DNA of 64,000 nucleotides from Saprospiraceae bacterium (GTDB lineage Bacteria; Bacteroidota; Bacteroidia; Chitinophagales; Saprospiraceae): NCBI GenBank assembly GCA_013360405.1, contig JABWBR010000019.1, positions 1 through 64,000 of the forward strand, written 5' to 3'. A program made the translations under genes and the position numbers. Position 1 is the stretch's first letter; each line of letters starts with the position of its first letter. This document shows positions 58,062 through 64,000 of the stretch, one piece after another. The notes beneath the pieces were generated by a model. That model was not told the DNA's origin. It saw nothing but the letters and a program-made list of their open reading frames with translations, and made no database searches.

Positions 58062-58835
58062 TCAAATGATTGAAAACCTATCCTGGTCTGCTAAAAAATT
58101 GAACTTTTCTCTGAAGTTTTGCTGCAAATCGCGTGCCAAAGTGGTGGTAAACAGACCTTCCTGGTGGGATAGAAGATACTGAATTTGCCCCTGAAAATCG
58201 ACCAGCATGGAATCGCCGGCGTGGTATACGCCATTGCCGTCGGCGCCCACTCTGTTTACGCCGATCGTATAAGCCTGGTTTTCGATAGCCCTGGCGATCA
58301 ACAGGGATTTCCAGGCGTGGCTGCGGCGCTCGGGGAAATTGGCCACATATAGCAGCAAGTCGTAGGCTTCTACATTTCTACTCCACACCGGGAAACGCAG
58401 GTCGTAGCATATGAGCGGCAAAATGGTCCAGCCTTTCCATTCCACTACAAGTCGGCTATTGCCAGGGGCGTAGTGTTGGTGCTCGCCGGCCAGTGTAAAT
58501 AAGTGGCGTTTATCGTAAGTAAAAAAAGCGCTATCGGGCTGCATCCACACCAGTCGGTTGTAGTAGCGGCCTTCTACCTGGGCAATAAAGCTTCCTGTGA
58601 TTGCGGCGCCTGTATCGGCGGCTTGCCGGGCCATCCACTCCAGCGTAGTGCCTTCGGTGGGTTCAGCCAGCCTGGAGGGGTTCATGGAAAACCCGGTGGT
58701 AAACATTTCGGGTAAGACAATGAGGTCGGTGAGGCCCGACAATGGCGCCAGGCGCCGGGTAAAGGCATCGAGGTTGGCAGTTTTGTCTTCCCAGTGAAGA
58801 TCTGCCTGAACTAAGCTGATGCGTAGGTTTTGCAC
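58062..58835 (-). CDS. Nitrilase-family amidase (YafV/omega-amidase type)
   Basis: A 257-residue cytoplasmic carbon-nitrogen hydrolase. The catalytic triad is visible: Glu43 in VLPEMFTTGF, Lys109 in TYDKRHLF, and Cys143 in LICYDLRFPVWSRN. The ICYDLRFP motif groups it with omega-amidases (YafV, Nit2), which hydrolyse alpha-ketoglutaramate and similar amides as metabolite repair. The length is typical. It lies downstream of rplY in the same direction, with a hairpin between, so co-transcription with prs-rplY is possible. Confidence 0.9.
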   Translation of the reverse strand: MQNLRISLVQADLHWEDKTANLDAFTRRLAPLSGLTDLIVLPEMFTTGFSMNPSRLAEPTEGTTLEWMARQAADTGAAITGSFIAQVEGRYYNRLVWMQPDSAFFTYDKRHLFTLAGEHQHYAPGNSRLVVEWKGWTILPLICYDLRFPVWSRNVEAYDLLLYVANFPERRSHAWKSLLIARAIENQAYTIGVNRVGADGNGVYHAGDSMLVDFQGQIQYLLSHQEGLFTTTLARDLQQNFREKFNFLADQDRFSII

Positions 58836-58858
58836 GGAATAAAATAGAAGGGAGAGGG

Positions 58859-58900
58859 AGGTGTCTTACAAACCGCTTGAAATCAGCTTGCAAGACACCT
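58859..58900. repeat. Inverted repeat between rplY and the amidase gene
   Basis: AGGTGTCTT (58859-58867) pairs with AAGACACCT (58892-58900), with a partly paired interior. It sits 5 bp after the rplY stop on the minus strand. There is no T run; it may be an RNA processing or stability element. Confidence 0.65.
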
Positions 58901-58905
58901 TATGA

Positions 58906-59490
58906 TTATTTCTTCTTCTCGGCAGTCGTAGCCGCGCTGCGCAGTGCGCGCGGGATTTCGATAGTAGCGATAGGAATACCCGGAGAGTTGATGATTTCGA
59001 TGCCGGTAGCCGGTTTGATATCGCGGATACGGATCGACTGGCCCATTTCGAGGTGGGTGATGTCGACACTCAGTTCATCAACAAGGTGCTCGGGAGTCGT
59101 TTTAATTTTGACTTTGCGCACGGTCTGCAGCAGTTTACCGCCGGCTTTAACGCCTGCAGAAACGCCTTTGAAGCGCAAGGGCACTTCCACTTTAACGGGG
59201 TGGCCGTCAACGAGACGCAGAAAATCGATGTGCAGGATCTTGTCATTAACCGGGTGAAACTGGATATCCTTCAGGATACACTTGTGCGGTTTACCATCCA
59301 CGTCGATTTCAGCAAGTTTAAAATCGCCCGAATAAACCAGGTTTTTTACTTCACTACCCGTGGTGGTGAAATGAATCGCGTCTCCGCCTCCGTAAATTAC
59401 GCAGGGGATACGGCCATCGTTGCGGACAGCCTTTGTGGCTTTTTTACCCAAGCCGCTGCGGCCCTGTCCCTTAATTGCAACTACTTCCAT
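58906..59490 (-). CDS. rplY: 50S ribosomal protein L25 (CTC form)
   Basis: A 194-residue ribosomal protein of the two-domain CTC type. The N-terminal domain binds 5S rRNA (GQGRSGLGKKATKAVRNDGR, PCVIYGGGD). The C-terminal beta domain (about 100-185) is KVEVPLRFKGVSAGVKAGGK and following. The tail is lysine-rich (AEKKK). The ATG at 59490 is the start of the conserved domain; a longer frame reaches into prs and is rejected. It follows prs closely, the standard prs-rplY order of Bacteroidota. A TATCTTTG motif just upstream may give it an additional promoter. Confidence 0.94.
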   Translation of the reverse strand: MEVVAIKGQGRSGLGKKATKAVRNDGRIPCVIYGGGDAIHFTTTGSEVKNLVYSGDFKLAEIDVDGKPHKCILKDIQFHPVNDKILHIDFLRLVDGHPVKVEVPLRFKGVSAGVKAGGKLLQTVRKVKIKTTPEHLVDELSVDITHLEMGQSIRIRDIKPATGIEIINSPGIPIATIEIPRALRSAATTAEKKK

Positions 59491-59528
59491 GTTAGCGTGA
59501 TTTTTATTTATTTTTTTAAAAATGCCCG

Positions 59529-59536
59529 CAAAGATA
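59529..59536 (-). promoter_or_regulatory. Possible internal rplY promoter (-7 element)
   Basis: On the minus strand TATCTTTG is an exact TAnnTTTG match about 40 bp before the rplY start. The nearest TTTG lies 24 bp upstream, slightly too far for the usual 19-21 bp. Confidence 0.45.
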
Positions 59537-59549
59537 GGATTATTTTTAA

Positions 59550-60494
59550 TTATCCTTCTACAAATAAGGCAGAAATCGAACGGTGTTCGTGCATGTTTCT
59601 GATAGCGCGGGCAAAAAGTTTGGAAGTAGAGAGTACTCTGATTTTGGGCGATTGCTGGCGCATAGGTATGGTATCGCACACAATGAGTTCGTGCAGCATG
59701 GAGGAGTCGATGTTTTCGTATGCTTTGCCTGATAATACGGGGTGCGTACAGAGGGCGCGCACGCTATTGGCGCCTTTATCCATAATGATTTGTGCGGCGC
59801 GACACAGCGTACCGGCGGTATCTACCAGGTCGTCTACCAGTATCACATCGCCGCCTTTTACGTCGCCTATCACGGTCATCGACGATACTTCATTGGCGCG
59901 TTTGCGGTATTTATCGCAGATCACCAGGTCTTTGCCGAAGTATTTGGCATAGGTGCGCGCGCGTTTTACGCCGCCCACATCGGGTGAGGCAAAGATGACG
60001 TTTGACAGATCCTGGGTTTCCAGGTAGGGGATATAAATCGCTTCGCTTTTGAGGTGGTCTACGGGGATGTCGAAAAATCCCTGTATCTGGTCGGCGTGCA
60101 GGTCCATGGTCATAATCCGGTTGGCGCCGGCGGCCTGGAGCAGGTTGGCTATGAGTTTGGCAGAAATGGGCACCCGGGGTTTGTCTTTGCGGTCTTGACG
60201 CGCATACCCGAAATACGGGATTACGGCCGTGATGTACCCCGCCGAAGCGCGCTTGGCGGCATCCATCATCAGCAACAATTCCATCAGGTTGTCGGTGGGA
60301 GAGAAAGTAGATTGTATAAAAAAGATATACCCGCCCCTCACCGATTCGTTGATCACCGGCTGCATTTCGCCATCGCTAAAGCGGTTTACATCGATGTCGC
60401 CCAGATTTTGACCGTAGTGGTCTGCAATTTTTTCAGCCAGATAACGCGATGCGATACCTGAAAAGAGTTTCACCTCTAACATTGGAGTGGCCAT
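59550..60494 (-). CDS. prs: Ribose-phosphate pyrophosphokinase
   Basis: A 314-residue enzyme making PRPP from ribose-5-phosphate and ATP for nucleotide, histidine and tryptophan synthesis. FSDGEMQPVINESVRG, VIPYFGYARQDRK (ATP-binding flag region), TMDLHADQIQGFFDIP, and the PRPP loop VILVDDLVDTAGTL are all present. The length is normal. The start ATG at 60494 lies in a divergent region with the permease gene; the intergenic space holds an inverted heptad array. It is followed by rplY. Confidence 0.96.
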   Translation of the reverse strand: MATPMLEVKLFSGIASRYLAEKIADHYGQNLGDIDVNRFSDGEMQPVINESVRGGYIFFIQSTFSPTDNLMELLLMMDAAKRASAGYITAVIPYFGYARQDRKDKPRVPISAKLIANLLQAAGANRIMTMDLHADQIQGFFDIPVDHLKSEAIYIPYLETQDLSNVIFASPDVGGVKRARTYAKYFGKDLVICDKYRKRANEVSSMTVIGDVKGGDVILVDDLVDTAGTLCRAAQIIMDKGANSVRALCTHPVLSGKAYENIDSSMLHELIVCDTIPMRQQSPKIRVLSTSKLFARAIRNMHEHRSISALFVEG

Positions 60495-60556
60495 AATTGT
60501 GAATAAAATGGTCGATAAGGCAGGAAAGCCGCTTTCCTGCGTAAAGGTAAGAATAT

Positions 60557-60641
60557 TTTCAATTGCGGAATTCGGAATTCGGATTGCGGATTGTTTCTAA
60601 TGATAAATCCGAAATCGCAAATCGCAAATCCGAAATTGAAA
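60557..60641. repeat. Inverted heptad-word arrays (CGGAATT / AAATCCG)
   Basis: The left words CGGAATT and CGGATTG (60564-60594) face the right words AAATCCG and AAATCGC (60604-60641). They are complementary around TTTCTAATGAT. Unlike most arrays here, it sits between divergent genes (prs and the permease). Confidence 0.85.
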
Positions 60642-60746
60642 AGGTTATTCTTTCGTTAATCTGCCGCCGTCCATAAATCAGTCTGCGGGGAAAATGTAGT
60701 TTTATAGTTCGTCAATGTGGAATAAACCGTAGAGACTACTCCTCGC

Positions 60747-62030
60747 ATGCAGATAAACCGGAAAATAGGCTGGGTAAGTGCGGCGGCGATCGTGGTGGCC
60801 AACATGATCGGCGCGGGCGTATTTACGGGCCTCGGCATGCAGTTGAAATATCTGGGAAACACCTGGACGATACTCTCGCTGTGGGTAATAGGCGGCGTAA
60901 TCTCCCTTTTTGGCGCTTTTTCCTATGCCGAATTGGGCGTACGTTTGCCCAAATCGGGGGGCGACTATCATTTTCTCTCCCGTATTTTTCACCCCATGCT
61001 GGGCTACCTGTCGGGTTGGGTATCGCTCACGGTAGGCTTTTCGGCTTCCGTAGCGCTATCGGCCATGGCCATGGGCGCTTATTTGTCCGATATCTTTTCG
61101 CTACACGGCGAACTCATTGCCTTGCTGGCTATTGCGGGTATTTCGGTGGTACACTCGTTTAGTTTGCGCCATAGCAGCCTGTTCCAGAACGCCCTTACTT
61201 TCGTCAAATTGCTGCTCATCGTATTGCTCATTTTCGGTGGATTTTCGATTGCTCAGGATACCAATGCCCTCGACTGGAGCTCGGGATGGCGGCACGAAAT
61301 AGGGCAGCCCGCCTATGCCGTAGCTTTGATTTACGTCATGTATTCGTTTTCGGGTTGGAATGCCGCGGCATATATCGTAGACGAAATCAGGCTTCCCGCC
61401 CGCAACCTGCCTCGCGCGCTGATAGGCGGCACCTTACTGGTGGGCGTATTATACGTATTGCTGCAACTGTCCTTCCTGCGGCAGGCGCCCCGCGAATCGC
61501 TGCTCGACAAGGTAGAGGTAGGGCAGGTAGTCGCTTCTTTTATGTTGGGCCATGACGGCGCGCAGGTGGTGAGTATCCTCATTGCAGCGCTGCTCCTGGC
61601 GGGCATCAGCGCAATGGTGTGGGTGGGCCCGCGCGTAGTACGCGCCATGGCCGACGACCATACTTTCTGGCGGTATTTTGCCCGCGACAATAGCTGGGGC
61701 GTGCCTGTGCGCGCCATCTGGCTGCAAACCGCTATCAGTGTGTTTATGGTGGTAACCAGTTCTTTCGAGCAGGTGCTGCTGTACAGCGGTTTTGTGCTGC
61801 AACTATTTACTACACTCACCGTAGCGGGACTGCTCGTTTTGCGGCAACGCGGCGCCCCTTATGAAGGCTATCAAAGTCCGGCCTATCCCTGGTTGCAATA
61901 TATTTTTCTGGTTTTCAGCATATGGGTACTGGGTTACCTGCTCTGGGACAAACCCCGCGAGAGCCTGCTTGGGCTTGTTAATATTGCCGCTGGGGCGGCG
62001 TCGTTTTGGTGGAGCAAGAGGAGCGGTTAG
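60747..62030 (+). CDS. APC-superfamily amino-acid permease
   Basis: A 427-residue inner-membrane transporter with about 12 hydrophobic helices. The N-terminus has IGWVSAAAIVVANMIGAGVF, the unwound-helix substrate motif (MIGAGVFTG) of amino acid-polyamine-organocation carriers. YAELGVRLPKSGGDYHFLSR is the conserved loop after helix 2, and YSFSGWNAAAYIVDEIRLP is the helix 6 region. It probably imports or exchanges an amino acid; the substrate is not predictable. The C-terminus ends in SG plus a TAG that is the first word of a heptad array. Confidence 0.9.
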   Translation: MQINRKIGWVSAAAIVVANMIGAGVFTGLGMQLKYLGNTWTILSLWVIGGVISLFGAFSYAELGVRLPKSGGDYHFLSRIFHPMLGYLSGWVSLTVGFSASVALSAMAMGAYLSDIFSLHGELIALLAIAGISVVHSFSLRHSSLFQNALTFVKLLLIVLLIFGGFSIAQDTNALDWSSGWRHEIGQPAYAVALIYVMYSFSGWNAAAYIVDEIRLPARNLPRALIGGTLLVGVLYVLLQLSFLRQAPRESLLDKVEVGQVVASFMLGHDGAQVVSILIAALLLAGISAMVWVGPRVVRAMADDHTFWRYFARDNSWGVPVRAIWLQTAISVFMVVTSSFEQVLLYSGFVLQLFTTLTVAGLLVLRQRGAPYEGYQSPAYPWLQYIFLVFSIWVLGYLLWDKPRESLLGLVNIAAGAASFWWSKRSG

Positions 62031-62122
62031 CTCTTAGCAGTCAGCAGTTAGCGGTCAGCAGTCAGCGGCCAGTACGACTACGACCTGACTGCTAAGCCCT
62101 AAGCCCTGATTTCTGACTGCTA
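62021..62122. repeat. Inverted heptad-word arrays (AGCAGTC family) at the permease stop
   Basis: The left arm (62021-62075) is AGCAGTC, AGCAGTT, AGCGGTC and AGCGGCC words, and the stop codon TAG (62028-62030) lies within it. The right arm (62085-62122) has CTGACTG and CTAAGCC words, complementary to the left. It would fold as a long imperfect hairpin. Confidence 0.85.
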
Positions 62123-62123
62123 T

Positions 62124-62181
62124 CTAATGTTGATGTCCGTGATCGCTGGGATGAGAGGTGTTTACATGGCCAGTTAATTTT
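62124..62181 (-). pseudogene. Possible remnant of a histidine-rich C-terminus
   Basis: On the minus strand the frame reads PKLTGHVNTSHPSDHGHQH and then a stop, directly preceded by an in-frame TAA. The density of His/Asp/Ser resembles the metal-binding tail of a cation transporter or chaperone. There is no start codon, so this would be a fragment of a decayed gene. It may also be chance. The rest of 62182-62280 shows nothing. Confidence 0.3.
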
Positions 62182-62280
62182 GGTTACTGACGCAAAGTTG
62201 GGCGCTTTTTCTCGGCATTGTTTTATAGGATTTTGGGCGAGTTTGTATTGTTTCAGGAAATAAGCGTGCGCTACACATAT

Positions 62281-63318
62281 TTACTGGTATAATTCCATTA
62301 GCTCCGACGAACCAGGTAATCGGTTGAAAGAATCGGTCTTTACAAATAGTAGGCCCATCCTGAGAATAAAATTTTCGTTATTCAGTTCCTCCATCCATTC
62401 TTTGGGGACTTCTCCAGCCGCTATGATTGGAGATAACAGTGCCCCTTCAGCTCCATATAGTTCTTGAACTATTTTCAAGACATAGCCAGACTCGCTAATA
62501 GACGAGCAATAATTTTTGTTTATTGATTTAGCGGATTGATAATAAAATAATGCGGCATGATAAAGTAAATAAATCTCTTTTTTTTCTTGTTTATTTATCT
62601 TTGAAAAGATCTTCCCATACATTGGCGAGTTTAATATTTTGTTATCTACAAAAGCTTTGTTGTCTATATTCTCAATCCATATTTCTAAAACAAGATCATT
62701 AGCAGCTTTGAATATACTATCCGAAGGATTTAATTGAAAAACATTTTCAAGAGTCGTCATCGCTTCATTGTAATGATTTTTCTCCTTATGAATTATAGCT
62801 GCATTGAGACAGGACTGTGCGGCAAATTGTGAATTGGGATTAATATTGGGTATAGATGTATAATGAGGAAGCGCTTTTTCTTTTTGATTAATGCGTTCAT
62901 AAGACCGCGCCAGTTGATATCTTAAAAAGGTGTTGTTTGGCCGTATTAATATTGCTTTTTCAAGGTTGGAAACAGCAACGGAAAATTTTCCTGAATGAAA
63001 AGCCTCAAGCCCTTTACTTACAATAACCTGAAGGCTTTCAATTTCGGATAATATTCTTTTTTCCTCATCGAGATTTAGGTTATTTCCAAAAATAATGTAA
63101 CTGAGTTCGTTTTCAAACAACCAACACCAAAATAAGGTATATCCTTTTTTGTAATGATAAATTTCAAATAATGGCGTGCCCCCAGATTTAGATTTTCGAA
63201 TGAGAATTTCATCTGCTTTTCCCAGCTTTCTTTCGATAAAATGAGCGTCTGTGATGCCTATTTGCTTCAAAAAATTCCATCCCACTTTAATTTTTTTCCA
63301 CACTGTTTTCTTTAACAT
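62281..63318 (-). CDS. TPR protein with unrecognised C-terminal domain
   Basis: A 345-residue protein, AT-rich and unlike the preceding genes. Residues 1-90 form an unassigned domain (IGITDAHFIERKLGKADE, then YHYKKGYTLFWCW). Residues about 92-215 contain three TPRs (GLEAFHSGKFSVAVSNLEKA, LARSYERINQKEKALPHYTS, HYNEAMTTLENVFQLNPS). The last 110 residues (KKEIYLLYHAALFYYQSAKS, then GEVPKEWMEELNN and SFNRLPGSSELM) align with the protein encoded at 63594-64000. There is no signal peptide. It overlaps the lipoprotein gene by 32 bp, so the two are translated from one message. Confidence 0.7.
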   Translation of the reverse strand: MLKKTVWKKIKVGWNFLKQIGITDAHFIERKLGKADEILIRKSKSGGTPLFEIYHYKKGYTLFWCWLFENELSYIIFGNNLNLDEEKRILSEIESLQVIVSKGLEAFHSGKFSVAVSNLEKAILIRPNNTFLRYQLARSYERINQKEKALPHYTSIPNINPNSQFAAQSCLNAAIIHKEKNHYNEAMTTLENVFQLNPSDSIFKAANDLVLEIWIENIDNKAFVDNKILNSPMYGKIFSKINKQEKKEIYLLYHAALFYYQSAKSINKNYCSSISESGYVLKIVQELYGAEGALLSPIIAAGEVPKEWMEELNNENFILRMGLLFVKTDSFNRLPGSSELMELYQ

Positions 63319-63562
63319 AATAGCCTATATCTCCTTGTCGTATTTGCCACCCATTGTCGCTTTTAATAACTTTCTCTTGTTCTATCGTACCCAAAGGATC
63401 GCCTATTTTTATGCTGTCTATGGATAATGCTTCGATGGAAAAATTATCATCATAGATATATTCAGGATTGTCAAGTAGCTCTACCTGAATATCCGGCTCT
63501 TTGCAATTGGAGAATAAGCAAGAATAAAGGCCAAACGAAAAATAGTAAAGCAGGACTTTCAT
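63287..63562 (-). CDS. Small lipoprotein
   Basis: A 91-residue protein. The hydrophobic start MKVLLYYFSFGLYSCLFSNC has cysteines at 15 and 20; Cys20 (FSNC) is a weak lipobox. The mature part contains DSIKIGDPLGTIEQEKVI and NGWQIRQGDIGYYV, a pattern like small SmpA/BamE-type folds (IKIGD...GW). It may be an exported partner of the TPR proteins. It lies between two genes with related C-terminal domains and overlaps the downstream one. The AT-rich composition suggests acquisition. Confidence in function is low. Confidence 0.6.
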   Translation of the reverse strand: MKVLLYYFSFGLYSCLFSNCKEPDIQVELLDNPEYIYDDNFSIEALSIDSIKIGDPLGTIEQEKVIKSDNGWQIRQGDIGYYVKENSVEKN

Positions 63563-63593
63563 ACTTTTGATCGTTTTGAGTAAAATTCGACGC

Positions 63594-64000
63594 TTACTTT
63601 AAGATTGAATATATTTCCTCGGGGGTTGGCATTCTTTGTTTTGAATCGGCTATCGCCATTGCTGTTGCCAGCTTAAATTTAATCGATGGTGTGTCTAATT
63701 CCTCTCGCCAACCAGAACTATCTCCTTCTGAGAGAATATAAGTACTGATTAGCAGCGCTTCTTTTCCAAAGAGACTTTCAACCACACTGAATGAGTATTC
63801 GTAATCTTTTGAATGAAAATATTTTTTGTTTTCATCCGCAATAATATCCTCAACAATGGAAGCTATTCGAATCGTTAAATAAATTTCTTTTTTCTTTTGC
63901 AATGAAAATTTTGCGTGTACATCAGTTAAGGATTTTGCGATATACTCCTCAGTTATTCGAGTGCGTTTATTCTTTGTAATTTCCTCAATGATGTCATTCG
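63594..64000 (-). CDS. Partial protein related to the TPR protein's C-terminal domain
   Basis: The frame is open from the window end (64000) to the stop at 63594, about 134 codons, so the gene begins outside. The visible part contains KKKEIYLTIRIASIVEDIIA, then SFSVVESLFGKEALLISTYI, GDSSGWREELDTPSIKFKLA and ADSKQRMPTPEEIY. It parallels the end of the 345-residue protein at 62281-63318 in the order KKEIYL, ALL-S, W-EEL, DS--R-P and E--Y. The two genes therefore look like tandem paralogues. No function is recognised. Confidence 0.65.
   Translation of the reverse strand, partial: NDIIEEITKNKRTRITEEYIAKSLTDVHAKFSLQKKKEIYLTIRIASIVEDIIADENKKYFHSKDYEYSFSVVESLFGKEALLISTYILSEGDSSGWREELDTPSIKFKLATAMAIADSKQRMPTPEEIYSILK

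Noticed and set aside
58906-59679. N-terminally extended ribosomal protein L25
   Set aside because: The extra 63 codons lie in the prs 3' end and do not resemble L25. The conserved start is at 59490.

Overview
The window comes from a Bacteroidota chromosome, most likely a member of the Saprospiria. Three large exported proteins end in type IX secretion (T9SS) sorting domains. A bacillithiol glycosyltransferase gene (bshA) is present, AtpC and adenylate kinase are the short Bacteroidota forms, DUF4294 and DUF4407 proteins occur, and several promoters fit TTTG-N19/21-TAnnTTTG. Genus-level placement cannot be made from the sequence alone.

Layout. 1-7.9 kb: tail of a cation:proton antiporter with an apparent frameshift, an OmpA-family protein, a metal-uptake operon (MntR/DtxR regulator, TroA-like binding protein, ATPase, no permease), a GlsB-like protein, a YehP-like VWA protein and bshA. 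8-15 kb: a 948-residue T9SS protein, a MerR/B12-type regulator, an alkyltransferase DNA-repair gene and atpDC. 15-27 kb: a defence island with a truncated Abi_2 copy, an AbiEi-like/Fic fusion, a uracil-DNA-glycosylase-fold protein, and a type I restriction system (hsdM, hsdS, hsdR) that carries a GxxExxY nuclease and an intact Abi_2/HEPN gene between hsdS and hsdR. 27-37.8 kb: DUF4407 protein, cutC, a T9SS subtilase, a HEIGH metalloprotease, and a five-gene run (M42 peptidase, pterin dehydratase, coaX, outer-membrane protein, TPR protein). 38-48.9 kb: flippase, DUF4294, Rrf2 regulator with fasciclin lipoprotein, ArsC-like phosphatase, a divergent pyruvate kinase, DinB, and a CotH/T9SS protein. 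48.9-53 kb: an intact caspase-family protease followed by a large protein with two degenerate caspase domains plus TPRs. 53-62 kb: housekeeping genes (glyA, adk, rplY, prs) with a phosphoesterase, an NlpC/P60 protein, a nitrilase-family protein and an amino-acid permease. 62-64 kb: an AT-rich cluster of TPR and lipoprotein genes running off the end.

The strongest unexplained signals are these. (i) Many families of degenerate 7- or 8-bp (once 10-bp) tandem words sit between genes. They are often arranged as inverted arms, and several begin inside the last codons or stop codon of a gene or abut a start codon. (ii) The Abi_2 gene is preceded by a complete-looking small transcription unit (promoter with a palindromic operator, about 50-nt RNA, terminator). 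That unit is kept in the truncated copy 7 kb away, and a related element lies downstream of the gene. (iii) An active caspase is encoded just upstream of a double pseudo-caspase. (iv) The AbiEi-Fic gene has three helically phased repeats upstream, one over its start codon. No tRNA, rRNA, CRISPR array, integrase or transposase was seen.
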